NCBI RefSeq assembly: GCF_907164915.1
Contig: NC_061863.1
Span: 37,731,382-37,795,381, forward strand
Direction of reading: 5' to 3'
Source of the DNA: Impatiens glandulifera
Lineage: Eukaryota; Streptophyta; Magnoliopsida; Ericales; Balsaminaceae
Length of the DNA: 64,000 bases
The notes under the pieces were generated by a model. The model saw only the letters and a program-made list of their open reading frames with translations. It was not told the origin of the DNA and ran no database searches. Positions 34,884-47,303 of the stretch are shown here, in pieces. The translations under genes and the position numbers were made by a program. Positions within the stretch are counted from its first letter, which is position 1; the number at the start of each line of letters is the position of its first letter.

Positions 34884-35290
34884 GAAGTTAGAGATTATCG
34901 ATCTCTACGACACTCATACGAGTCATATTCTCATGAAAGACATTAGGTGATAAGCCTATTGTCAAGAGGTTCATAACCATAGAGTTTGTACATAAATATT
35001 TTATAGAAATCTATTCACTTTGTATCATTTCTTTCATAACAATAAACTTGATGTCAATATCACTTAATTTGATGCTTGGTAACATGTCATAAATTTCGCT
35101 GCAATAGTGGATGATGCCATAAGTGTTTGTTTGACACTTCTGTAAGAAACGACAAAACCAGCTAGCGAAAAATATAACCCAAAGTGAATTTTATACTGTT
35201 TTGGCATCCCGTAAGATCGGAGTCAGAATACTCTATGATCTCAAGACTTTCCGACTTTCTATATGTGAGCATTTAATTCTTATTTCTTTT
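34884..35290 (-). pseudogene. RNase H remnant of copia element I
   Basis: On the minus strand, YSDSDLTGCQ (about 35240-35210) corresponds to the first Asp block of copia RNase H. Near the end, a stretch equivalent to the copia terminus 'ADPLTKGLPPKVFxEHVARMGV' can be followed with many changes, closing with EIDNL and a stop. Stops occur inside. It is shorter than a full RNase H and lacks a clear Glu block. Confidence 0.65.
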
Positions 35291-37084
35291 CAAATATCTC
35301 GTAAGTATTGACTATTTAATGTCAAGCAAAATTTGTGACAGACAAAATGTCACCCATATATAAAACCATAAATAGACATTTACTCCCACTGAACCTGTGA
35401 TACACAAATAATCAATTAAATTCACCTCAAAACCAAAAGAGAGAATTGTTATTTTGTGAAACTTATGTTATCACTAACAAAACGCTTCTTTAAGTGTTTA
35501 GTTTGCAAACCATATTAATTTGGTTTCTCGACACAAAATTTTCTCATTGCATTAAATTGTTTTTCAATGTCTCTATTGAAACCCCTTAACATCTACTATG
35601 GTGAAGCTTCATATCAAAATATGTAACGGGTACCATAAATTATTCTTAAAGAATAATTCAATTAAATTAGATTGTCATAAAGACACTTGATATTGAGGTT
35701 GTTCAGTTTATACTTAATGAGTTTGATCATATTGTCTTGTTACTCCTGATTTTTTAACATTATCCTCAATATCAATAAAAATATTTATCAATGTCAAAAA
35801 CACTAGAAATATAAATCAAATCTTCCACAATAGGAATTATTGATCTAAATCATTTTTAAAGACACAATCATTTCTCCCCTCAAACTCAATATCCTCACAA
35901 AAATATTGCAGTCTCGTCTAAAAAAATTATCTTTAACTTGACATACTAAAAAATTATAGCCCTTAATCACTTAGAATATTTAATAAAATAGTTGCTCACA
36001 TTTATAAACTTAAGTAACAATTAAATTCAAATAATGATTTATCTCATCTCAAAATACTTAATGCAACATTAATATGAAGTCTTTGGACAGTAATATTAAT
36101 TGCTAATAATATTTTGGTTTAATGATCAAACATTAATAATAAGAGATGTCAAATAATTAATCTATCTAATCTATCTTTGGATGGATTATTTATTCACATG
36201 AATAAGACTTTATAATTATTACATATTTATCATCACAAATATTAATGCAATTTTGTCAATTAATTATCAGCCTTTGGGCCAAATAATATAATTACATGAA
36301 TTACACAATACTACCATTCAAAATTGTCTTGAATTAATTTCAACAAACATTGTCACTTTGGTGATTATTTGTATCAATCAATACAATCCAAATAATGAAC
36401 AATAATATCATTATTTTAAATTTAAATATCATATTATTCATGAAACATATAATTTAAAAATTAAATTATACCGTAAGTCAAATGTTTACTTGATTTTGAA
36501 ATTCGTAATGTCTCATATTAATCAAATTAAATAATAAATTTTAAAATTTATTTGACCAAATTTCAAATATTTTAATGGCCAAATTTAATTATTCATTAAT
36601 TTATTAATAATCATTAACCTTAATCTTTAAATCCTAAAATAAAGATTATAATTAAAATTTTATTATTTATTGATTTATATATATATATACTTAGCTTTAA
36701 ATATTATTCCTTAATTCTCTCTTTGATTTATAATATATTATATATTATTTAATCTTGACAATAAATATAATCGTCAATTAAAAAACAGAAAATTCCTCTT
36801 TAACGAAAAAATCTAAACGAGAATCTACAATCCATAAATATATAACATTATTAAATAACATTATAAATGTTTATATTCTTTAGTTAATTATTATCGAAAA
36901 TCAATATATCCATATTCCGAAATCATGAGATATATTACGAAATCATGAGAGAGTATATATATTACAAAATCATGAGAGTGAGAAAATTCAAATATTCATT
37001 TTTAGGGATTTTATCATCTTAATTATCGTAAAATTCAAATATCCCTTAATCTATTAATCTATATATATATCCGATTAAAAATTT

Positions 37085-37125
<41 letters not shown>

Positions 37126-37762
37126 TCATAATAATTTATTGAAATTATCAAAATCAAAATATATTCCTATAAATCAAGGAAGAATCTTATGATGAGATAA
37201 TTCAAATATCTCTTCGCATCAATTTGATGATAACACGAAATTATCTATAAATTCACTTCATGATAACATGAAATTATCTATAAGTTCATGCATATATATT
37301 ATGTTTGAAATTATCAAAAAAACAATATATATATATATATAATCGAAAACATGAAATTATCTATAAATTCATGCATATATATATTTATGATTCTTGAGAA
37401 TCTAAATATCCCTAAAATCGAGGAGGAATCTTATGAGATAATTCAAATATCTCTTCGCATGATCAATCTTCATGATAACATCATACAATTTTAATTAATA
37501 TATAACCGTTCATCTTTAAAGAAACTTAAAAAAAGAATCTAAATATCCATAGATCTAGAAACTTAACGAAACCAGATAATCTAAATATTCATAAATCGAT
37601 AAATCTTTATATCTTTATACTAAATTAATATATATATAGATATATATATATATATTTCTAATAACATGCTTTTATTTTTATTATGAATTGCATGCATATA
37701 TATCTACACAACACAGATATAATTTTCTCACATAATTAAATTAGGATGACTCTAATACCAAT
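35291..37762. other. AT-rich interior of copia element I, no readable gene
   Basis: Presumably decayed pol/gag on the minus strand, but I cannot support any domain. It contains an (AT)n microsatellite at 37089-37122 and many shorter TATATA runs. The same sequence recurs, diverged, at 41300-43750. Confidence 0.5.
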
Positions 37763-38319
37763 TGTTAAAATTATCCTAATTAGATCCTAATTTAATGTGT
37801 GAGAAATTAAAAATCTGAATGCGGCGACAGAAGCGTACCTTATTTTGATTGCATGAATCTTCTCTTTCCTTATAATAGAAAAAGTCTTTAATCTCTATAT
37901 CTTTAGACTTTCTTTTTGTGGAATGCATGAATCTTCTCTTTACTTGTAATAGAAAAAGTCTTTAATCTCTATATCTTTAGACTTTCTTTTTTGTGGAATG
38001 GTTCTTCCATTTGATGAGTAAGTTAATAGATTTCTCTCTCTGTTGATATGGGGGCGCAAAGGAGAATTGACATTACTTCAAATGGGACCATTACCATTAC
38101 ATATAACCAACAATAAGTTAGTTATTATGGTTTGACAATTTTTAATTTAGCCCTTCATAAAATTAGAAATGCCACTTAGGTATCCTCACTTTATATTCAT
38201 GACAAATACACCCATAAGCCATAAACTTAATTTCACATTAGATCACATTATTTTGGTTTATATTAAATATGACATATGCACAATTATTTATTATACAAGT
38301 GACTCTAAAAATTTCAACA

Positions 38320-40032
38320 AGGCAGGTTATGAGGTTTTTGTGTACGTAAACTAAGTAGTTCAATTTTTTCAATGATTGTAACCGGATCCTTTCTAGAAAG
38401 TGCACATGGTGGTGCCTTGAATACTCTTGATGATTTATTTATTTATTATGTTGAATTAATTTTATAAAATTTTAAATTTTATTTTAAAATTCAGAAAAAA
38501 AATTGAAGTCGATGACTTTGGAAAATATTGATAATTGTTTGAAACACCTTACTTTTATCAAATATTTTATATAAATTTAAATTTATATGAAATAATATTT
38601 TAAATATATATTAGTTAGACAAATATTTGTAAATTTATTCAATATTTCTCATCAATATTTAAATTCATACTCAAATGTATATAAAAATGTGTTTCCAAAT
38701 ACTCACTTATTTACAATAATAAATACTTGGACTAATTATTTACATATTTTTTTTCAATTTAAACATCATTGTTGTGTTAATAAGATGTAAAACCTCTATT
38801 AGTTTAATTAATTGACAATATAAAATATATTAACAAACTCCTAAGAAATATTAAAAAAAGAAAAAATCAATGTAACATGTGCATATATATTATTGTTACA
38901 TGTTGCTTTTTATTTTATTTTTTTTATTATTATAGTTCCCTTTATTTGGTACAAGATAACAGGGAGATATTTGTGTACACCTATTTGAATGGTCCGAGTG
39001 TAATGTGGCGTACTACTTTTTTTTACCCATTGTTGGTATAGTCCTAAAACATAATAAAATAATAATAAATGAATAAAATCAATCAATAATACTTTAAATT
39101 TGAATATATTGTTTAGTGTAAATTATTATTTTTATTTAATTAATTATATATTCTCATAAGATAAAACATTAAATGTCTAGTTTAACTAATCCTTTTTTAA
39201 TTTAAGCAATCAACTTAAGAAGTGTAGAATGGATATGTATTTGTTGGTTATATTTATAGTAAACAATGTATTGTATTTGTAACTTAGTTAGGCAACATCT
39301 CCACCAAATCCAAATCCAAATCCAAGTTAACAATGCTTGTTTGCATGGACACATATGCATGAATATACCCGAGGGCATGCATATAAAGGGTTGTCAAGAA
39401 GATACATCCAAGCAGGTTTGTAAATTGAATTGAAGTCTTTATGGTTAAAAAAAAATCTCAAGACAATGGAATAATGAGATTGAGGGCAATTAATTGATTT
39501 CGTGTACTCTTATTGATCATTGCTTCTTTGTTAAGAGGGCTGATAAAAATATATTTGCCAACGTCAGACTTGCCCTTTTTAATTTATGTTTTTTTAAGAA
39601 ATCATTTTTGTGCCGAAAATTCTTTGGTGGTTCAAATTAATATTTGAGTTCAAACTAACAAAGACCAGAAGCAGTATGTAAATTTTTAGTGGCATATTTT
39701 CAGAAATTTATATTTTCCTTGCATTTACTGTTATTTTATAAGACGTGGCCAAATTGTTTGACTTTCTAGATATAATGCAATTAATTGTGTTTGTTTGTTT
39801 TCTTACCAACAGTGCCAAGGAAAGCAGCTAATATTGTGTAGAACCGGCCACTTTAAAAAAATTCCTTCGATACAAATATTCATTCTCTTCATAAAAAATA
39901 GGATGTAGAGCCAATAAAGATTTCTTTTTCGATTCATCCCTGGAGTTGAATACCTCAACCAAAAATTGTTTTTATCCAATTGGTAGGAATCAATAGAAAA
40001 GGCAAATCCCGCACCTATTTGAAAGAGGGAAA
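38320..40032. other. AT-rich intergenic DNA between the two minus-strand copia remnants
   Basis: No gene supported. A promoter-like 'gcatgcatataaaggg' lies at about 39376, preceded by 'ccaaatccaaatccaaatcc', but no reading frame follows it. Confidence 0.4.
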
Positions 40033-40920
40033 GGTTAGAATTATCCTAATTTAAATCCTAATTTAATGTGTGAGAAATTAAAATCTGAATGCGGAGGAAG
40101 CGTACCTTAATTTGATGAATCATGAATTTTAATAGAAATTGTCTTTAATCTTTTCTTTAGACTTTCTTTATGTGGAATGGTTTTTTTATTTGATGAGTAC
40201 GTATATAGATTTCTCTCTCTGTTGATGGGGAGCCAAAAGAGAATTGTCCATACATCAAATGGGGACCATTACCGTTACATATAACCAACATTAAGTTAGT
40301 TATTATAGTTAGGTAATTTCTAATTTAGCCCCTTCATAAAATTAGAAATCCCACTTAGGTATCCTCACATTATATTCATGATAAATAGAACCATAAGCCT
40401 TAAACTTAATTTCACATTAGATCACATTATTTTGGCTCATATTAAATATGACATTTGTACAATTATTTATTATACTAGTGACCCTACAAATTCCAACAAT
40501 CTCCCACTGGGTCATCTATGTACAAAAAATAAATGTATCAACAATAATGCGCCTGAAGTTTTATGTCATCTCAATCATATGTTGTATAAACAATTTTATC
40601 AATTAATTATATCAGTATAGGACCAAATAGCTCGTCGTTGTATTTAAGCACAACTAGACCCAACAATGATCACATAAATCAATACAATTAATTGACAAAT
40701 CATATCATGAATGTGAGGAATGAAAATTCCATGCAAGGTGATATTTTTAATGTCAATTTTCAACTGATCCTGCTTGACTTTAGTGAGATCATACTTTAAA
40801 CATAATTATACAAACTGTAATGAACTGAATAATACTTAATTTCTGATCAGAATAAATTTTTTATAAATATCTATAAAATAATTAAACTGAAAGACATCAA
40901 ACTACAAACTCCCACTGAAG

Positions 40921-41310
40921 TTAGAGATTGTCGATCTCTATGACACTCATACGAGCAATATTCTCCTGAAAAACATTAGTAGATAAACTCATTGTCAATG
41001 AGTTTATAACCACAAAGTTTATACATAAATATTTTATAAAAATAAATCCACTTTGTATCATTTCTTTCATAACAAGAAACTTTATGTCAAAATCACTTAA
41101 TTTGATGCCTAGTGACATGTCATAAATTTCGCTGTAATAGTGGATGATGCCATAAGTGTTTGTTTGACACTTCTTCAAGAAACGACAAAACCAGTTAGCG
41201 AAAAATATTACCCGAAATAGATTTCATACTATTTTGGCATCCCGTAATATCGGAGTCAGAATACTCAATGATCTCAAGACTATCCAACTTCCTATATGTG
41301 AGCATTTAAT
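40921..41310 (-). pseudogene. RNase H remnant of copia element II
   Basis: The open stretch 41178-40921 on the minus strand ends in NVFQENIARMSVIEIDNL, the degraded form of the copia RNase H C-terminus (normally F-x-EHVARMGV). Upstream, DSDITGCQ-like text marks the first acidic block, in another frame. It is not a host gene. Confidence 0.7.
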
Positions 41311-43758
41311 ACTTAGTTCTTTTCAATTATCTCATAAGTATTGACTACTTAATGTCAAGCAAAATTTATGACAAACAAAATGTCACCCATATATAAACCA
41401 TAAATAGACGTTTACTTCTACTAAACTTGTGATACACAAATAATCATTTAAATTCAACTCAAAACCAAAAAAGAGAATTGTCATTTTGTAAAATTTATGG
41501 TATATATAACGAGACGCTTCTTTAAGTCTTTAATTTGTAAACCATATTAATTTGGTCTCAACACAAAGTTTTCTCATTGCACTAAGTTGTTTTTCAATGT
41601 GTCTATTGAAAAACTCCTAAAATCTATTATGGTGAAGCTCCATAATGTGCAACGAGTGCCATAAAATATCCTGAAAGAGTAATTCAATTAAACTTGATTG
41701 TACTAAAGACACTTGATTTTGAGGTTATTAAGTTTGTACTTAATGAATTTGATCAATATTGTCTTGTTACTCTTGATTTTTCAACATTATCATCAATATC
41801 AATAAAATCCGTATCAATGTCAAAAATTATTTGAGATATAAATCAAATTTTCCATAATAGGAATTATTTATCTAAATTATTTTTAAAGACAAAATCATTT
41901 CTCCTTTCAAACTCAATATCCTCAAAAAAAATATTAACTTGACTTCATAAAAAAACTATAGTCCTTAAATATTTAGGATATTCAATAAATTAGTTTCTCA
42001 CATTTATAAACTTAAGTAACAACTAAATTGAAATAACGATTTATCCCATCTCAAAATACTTAATGCAGCATTAATATCAAGTCTTTGGACAGTAATATTA
42101 ATTGCTAATAATATTTTGGTGTAATGATTAAACATTAATAATAAGACATGTCAAATAATCAATGTATCTTTGGATGAGTTAATTATTCACATAAATAAAA
42201 TTTTATAATTATTACATATTTACCATCACAAGTATTAGTGCAATTCTGTCAATTAATTATCAGCCTTTGGGCCAAATAATATAATCACATGAATTACACA
42301 ATACTACCATTCAAAATTGTCTTGAATTAATTTCACCAAACATTGTTACTTTGGTGATTATTTGTATTAATCAATACAATCCAAATAATGAACAATAATA
42401 TCATTATTTTAAATTTAAATGTCATATTATTTTATATTACCCAAATCAATAATATATAATTTTCAAAGAAATATGTAATTTATTTTATTATAAAAAATAA
42501 AATTATACCGGCTGGCCTTAGGACTGCAAATGCGGAACCCGTAGACCAAATCTTACTTGATTTTGAAATTTGTAATGTCTCATATTAATCAAATTAAATA
42601 ATTAATTTGTAAAATTTATTTGACCAAATTTCAAATATTTTTATGGCCAAATTCAATTATTCATTAATTTATTAATAATCATTAACCTTAATATTTAATC
42701 CTAAAATAAAGATTATAATTAAAATTTTATTATTTATTGATTTATATATATAAATAACCATTATTCCTCAATTCTTTCTTTATTATTTAATCCATTGACA
42801 ACAAATATTCCTAATCTAAATGATATTTAATTAACGTCAATTTAAAATAGAGAATTCCTCTTTCAAAATTCAAATATTCATTTTATCTTAATCGTAAAAT
42901 TCAAATATCTCTTAATTTATCGCCAATCCTCATTATAGACTTCATAAAATTTAATATAAATTCAAAATATATGAATCTTAATGAAAGATATATCTTTTCG
43001 ATTAAAATTTTCATAATCTCAGATATATATATATTTTCATTTGATGATCAAAATCAATATATTTATTAATCCAAAAAAACATATTTTTAAATAATCTATA
43101 AATAAATTCATGCATATATATTCTTGAAATATACATAAATCTAGGAATCTTATATCTTAATGATAATTGCTTAACTTTAATCTATCGTCAAGTCAATCTT
43201 GATGATATGTATAACGGTTACTCTTTAAATGTAAAATCTTTATATTATCGTACTTTGATAACATGTTTTTAAATAATTTATAAATAATTCAAGCATATAT
43301 ATATATAATCCGAATAACATACATGCTTTTGAAATTATCTATAAAATCATAAATGAATGCATATATAATTACAGAGAATCCAAATATCTTGAATCTAGGG
43401 ATCATATCTTAATAATATAATAACTAGTCAAAATAGATAATTATAATATATCTTAAATCTATCGTCAATCTTAATTAATCTTAATTGATATATAATCGTT
43501 CTTTAACGAGACTTACCAGAGAATCTAAATATCATAAATATAAATATTTATGAACTTAACCAAACAAGAGAATCTAAATATTTATAAATTTAAAATAAAT
43601 CTTTATATCTTTATACCAAATTTATTTTAAATTATCACAAATTAATATATATATATATATTCCTAATAATATGTTTTTATTATGAATTGCAAGCATATAA
43701 ATTTCATGCATATATATCTACATCGATATAATTTTCTTACATAATTAAATTAGGATGA
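41311..43758. other. AT-rich interior of copia element II, no readable gene
   Basis: Parallel to 35291-37762 in element I, with many indels. A short non-homologous piece 'ggctggccttaggactgcaaatgcggaacccgtag' at about 42510 is GC-richer than its surroundings. No domain is supported. Confidence 0.5.
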
Positions 43759-44175
43759 ATCTGAATGCGGAGGAAGCGTACCTTAATTTGATGAATCATT
43801 AATCTTAATAGAAATTGTCTTTAATCATTTCTTTAGACTTTCTTTATGTGGAATGGTTCTTCCATTTGATGAGTACGTCATAGATTTCTCTCTCTGTTGA
43901 TGGGGAGACAAAGGAGAATTGTCCGTACATCAAATGGGGACCATTACTTTACATATAACCAACATTGAGTTAGTTATTATAGATAGGTAATTTCTAATTT
44001 AGCCCTTCATAAAATTAGAAATCCCACTTAGGTATCCTCACTTTATATTCATGACAAATACAATCATAAACCATAAACTTAATTTCATATTAGATCACAT
44101 TATTTTGACTTTTTTTAAATATTATATTTGTACAATTATTTATTATACTAGTGACCCTAAAATTTAAACAGGAAA

Positions 44176-44574
44176 ATCCTAACATGATCCATTTTACCTC
44201 ATTCAATATAATAGCAGTAGCTGGTTCAGAAGAAGATTCCATACTCAGAGGAGGAGAGTGATACATGAAGACTAATGCTCTAGATAGACGAATTGCAGTA
44301 ATTTGATTGACTTAATTTCTTCTATGAAACTATGATACTCGTTATAATATCTATTTTATATGACATCTCATGGTTCACAACAAAGTGGTTCTATGAGCAA
44401 GAATACAAATATAAACTGGTGATTAAGTGGGTCAATGTTCAAAACTGGTTTTCTTATGATCTATGAAATATGTGATGGAGCTAAACAATGGAGGTAGAGG
44501 TAGCTGTACAAATAGAGTCAATTTGATCTTATTGTGTTAAACAAATTTCTTAATTTTAATGTTTTGGGTAGGGC
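44176..44574. other. Intergenic DNA, no gene seen
   Basis: Mixed-composition sequence with no long reading frame and no repeats that I can relate to the rest of the window. Confidence 0.4.
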
Positions 44575-45365
44575 TGTTAAAAAAACCGGAAAACTGGTAA
44601 CCCAACCGAAACAATAGTTAATCGGTTCCATTTTAATGATTTATTGGTTAACCGGTTTATTGGTTAACCGGTTTTAGCGGTTCCGGTCTACCGGTTTTTT
44701 ACCGGTTTAACTGGTAAACCGGTAATAATTTAATTATATATTTTTATATTTTATAATTTGTATTATCTATTTTATAAATAATAGATATATTATAAATAAT
44801 ATTTAATAATCTATAAAAAAAATTAAAAGATTTTAATTATAATTTTTTTACAATTATTTTTAAAAAATATTATAATTTATATAAAATTTTACAAAACTAA
44901 ATTAAAAACAAATTAAATATTTTATTCAGATAACCATTATTTTATTATACCTTACCGATTTCACTTCACGTTCTATCGGTTGAGAAGGAGATTCAATCAT
45001 ATTCACTTATACTTGGTTGGTCAAACACTAATCGACATAATAAATTTGAATTTTCTTAAGAAATATATAAATAGCTAACAAAATAGTTATAAAATATATT
45101 TTATTATTAAAATAAAATTATATATTATAACCTATTTCTAAATATATTAATAAAATATATTATAATAAAGACAATTATAATTTTTTTACTTAATTTATAA
45201 AATTGAATTATGAGTTCCTAGTTAAACCCAGTTAACCGACCGGAACCGACCAAAACCAGTAAAAGCAGAACTCGTAAAACCGATACCATTAACGGTCGGT
45301 TAACCGATTTATAAAATAAAAGATAAAATCAGTTTTAACTGGAACCGTTTAACCGATTAATCACC
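44575..45365. repeat. AACCGGTT-rich foldback (MITE-like)
   Basis: The left end is packed with 'aaccgg', 'ggttaaccggttt' and 'ccggtctaccgg' (44590-44725). The right end holds the complementary 'ccagttaaccgaccggaaccg' and 'cggttaaccgattt' (45225-45355). About 480 bp of AT-rich DNA lies between. This is the layout of a non-autonomous inverted-repeat element. Terminal bases and target duplication are not clear; 'gggctgttaa' at 44571 may be one terminus. Confidence 0.55.
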
Positions 45366-45926
45366 TTAATTTAATCACCTTAATTTTGAATGACACTGCA
45401 ATATTCCTTTTAAGAAGGGGGCTTTATATCCTCAATCATTTTCTAAATTGTATTGAGAAAAAGATGGTTCTCTATTGACAAGTGGCAATGTAACAACTCA
45501 TGTTAGAGATAATATATGTAATTTCCATGTATTTAGCCAACCAATGTAAAACAAGCTTTGCATTAAGACTTTGGGCTTATTTTTCCATTTGTGCTTAATA
45601 TAAGATAGTATTTTCGATTCTACCATCAGCTGAGAATGAAACTAAAGTTGACCCAGATGCTATAATGAGATTTGAGGATGTGGTTCTTTAAATAAGTGAA
45701 AAACAAAAAAGTCAACAAAAATTTGGCGCACTTGACTATTTGTTGAAATTAAACTTGTGATATTGTAGAATCTTCTCTCTTTCCTATCTCAATGCTATAC
45801 AATAAAATAATTGGGGATTTGTAAGAAATGTGCGTTGAGTAAACTAAAATTCCTGAATTATTATAAATTGATGCATGTTTAGCTAAAGATGTGTGTTACT
45901 TGGTAAATATTCAATTTCCTTTGTAA
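45366..45926. other. Possibly unique flank; weak exon-like stretch
   Basis: This is the left flank of the G insertion and joins 59610 on the other side. Near 45620 a short frame reads SAENETKVDPDAIMRFEDVVL before a stop and is preceded by a splice-acceptor-like 'catcag'. It may be a gene relic, but I recognise no family. Confidence 0.25.
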
Positions 45927-45931
45927 TTCAT

Positions 45932-47264
45932 TGTTAGATAAAATTAGACTGGTTCACAGAACATAACAAATAAACCTTCCATGCAGGAACAATGGAACCG
46001 GACCGGTCAAACATATGAACCGGCTAAGAAGACAAACCGGTCAAGTTATTAAACCGAACAGGACATTCGGAACATGACCGCACAAAGAAAGGATCGACCA
46101 AAGCTAAAAACCGGAAACACTAGACAGCCGATCAGCTACAAGGCAAAGGAATAATCGGAAGCTGTCCGGTTAAACCAATCACACCGTAATCCATTCGGTT
46201 AAATAACCGACCAGTACAAGAAACCACTTTGGGTGTCTGTTGAGGATGATACCAAAGGAACAGACTGAACATTTCCACATCCATACAAGTCTGAGGAAAG
46301 TCTGCAGGCTGCAGAAGACAGTCCTACAGGATCTTTCCACTTTCAGGATAAATCAGAGGCAATCTTCCAAGTACAGACAACTGTCTAGCCAACAGTTACC
46401 ACATTGAGTAAAAGACAAACCCAGCAGGTTTGTCTTACACACCGGAAGAACAGACTGCAAAGTCTAACAGAGTTGACCGCCAGGTCTGAACAGATGACCT
46501 CCAGGTCTGAAAAGGTGACCGCAGGGTCTGAATCACTGAATCACTGAACCTCTGCTCAGCCAATCAGATTCAAGGAAGTGAAATATGACCGTTGGCATAT
46601 TTCACCTATAAAAGGAGCAGGTGAAGAAGAGTAAATGTGGGACAAGTGAGACATACGGGACACACAGCGAGACATAAGTGATACAGCGAGCATTTAATTC
46701 ACAAGTGATAAGATTGTATTCTATCTCTAAGAGAAAGCCTAAGGGCTGAAGTTGAAGTGTGTATTTTACAATTTCGGTGTAAATTGTAAGGGTGTTATCG
46801 AGCAGAAAATAAGCCTCGATCGGTTGTATTCGTATTCCTTAGTGAATATCCTTCTCGCGGTTTCGAGAGGAAGGGGTGACGTAGGAGTTTTATCTCCGAA
46901 CATCCATAAAATCTGTCTTGTTATTTACTTTCTACCGGTTCCATTCTCTAACCGACCTACACTAACTTACCTACACCGTTCTAATCTACCTAACTCTATC
47001 CAAACCGGACCACCAGGTTACAAAAACCGACCCATCAATTTTCAAACCTTCATCATCCGAAACCGGTTCTGCCTATCATACAAGTGTGCCGCTTCAAACT
47101 GAAACAAACTTCTTCCGCGCTTGAACCTAGTTCAAGGATTTGTGACAGTTTGTGTAGTATTGAAACCCCGGTGTTAATCTCTAACAGGATTAATCACCAC
47201 CCTTTGAGTGAAACCCGCTAACCGGCCCAACCCCAGTCCTGCAGCGGCTACCTAGATCCTAACA
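45932..47264 (+). repeat. 5' LTR of copia G (1333 bp)
   Basis: TG...CA ends with short inverted termini TGTTAG/CTAACA. U3 is dense in 'aaccgg' and 'accggtc'. Before the TATA box lie three ~20-bp direct repeats of the form 'tgaccgccaggtctgaac' (46474-46533). The U5 motif ggggtgacgtaggag...ctccgaacatccataaa begins at about 46873. Against the 3' LTR I count about 35 substitutions and one 3-bp indel. A frame at 46752-47102, repeated at 59092-59442, lies inside R/U5 and is not a gene. Confidence 0.93.
46606..46614 (+). promoter_or_regulatory. TATA box of the G 5' LTR
   Basis: CTATAAAAG lies 60-130 bp downstream of the three ~20-bp direct repeats. The identical element is at 58946-58954 in the 3' LTR. 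Transcription would start about 30 bp further on. Confidence 0.7.
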
Positions 47265-47266
47265 AT

Positions 47267-47278
47267 TGATATCAGAGC
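47267..47278 (+). promoter_or_regulatory. Primer-binding site of copia G (initiator tRNA-Met)
   Basis: TGATATCAGAGC lies two bases after the LTR end. The plant initiator tRNA-Met complement is TGGTATCAGAGC, so one base is changed. Confidence 0.85.
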
Positions 47279-47303
47279 AGTTAGTTTCAATACTCAAGCA
47301 AGC

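Larger units (their letters stand above)
33985..38319 (-). mobile_element. Degenerate minus-strand copia element I
   Basis: The left (3') LTR spans 33985-34461 and the right (5') LTR 37763-38319. Read on the minus strand, the sequence beside the 5' LTR is ttggtattagagtc (37750-37762), a mutated initiator tRNA-Met PBS. The sequence before the 3' LTR is gacccagtgagagat, a polypurine tract. The flanks aaaca (33980-33984) and aggca (38320-38324) agree at three of five bases, so the duplication is uncertain. The right LTR is longer because of an ~80-bp internal tandem duplication (about 37850-38000). The internal 3.3 kb is AT-rich with only an RNase H remnant recognisable. Confidence 0.75.
40033..44170 (-). 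mobile_element. Degenerate minus-strand copia element II with perfect target duplication
   Basis: The left (3') LTR is 40033-40498 and the right (5') LTR 43759-44170. The flanking pentamers are ggaaa at 40028-40032 and at 44171-44175. The minus-strand polypurine tract gacccagtgggagat lies next to the left LTR (40499-40513). The right LTR has lost about 50 bp at its inner end, together with the PBS. The interior resembles element I along its length. The first base of the left LTR is mutated (GG instead of TG). Confidence 0.82.

Noticed and set aside
37089..37122. (AT)n run as an origin or scaffold-attachment site
   Set aside because: An ordinary microsatellite in AT-rich decayed transposon DNA; no further support.
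39360..39420. Promoter-like TATA with CATGCAT motif
   Set aside because: No reading frame or transcript-like structure follows within 600 bp.
45600..45700. Possible host exon ending FEDVVL
   Set aside because: Too short, no neighbouring exons and no family recognised; kept only as a low-confidence note.
46752..47102. A 116-residue open frame, also present at 59092-59442
   Set aside because: It lies in R/U5 of the G LTRs downstream of the TATA box; the two copies are simply the two LTRs and the text has no domain.
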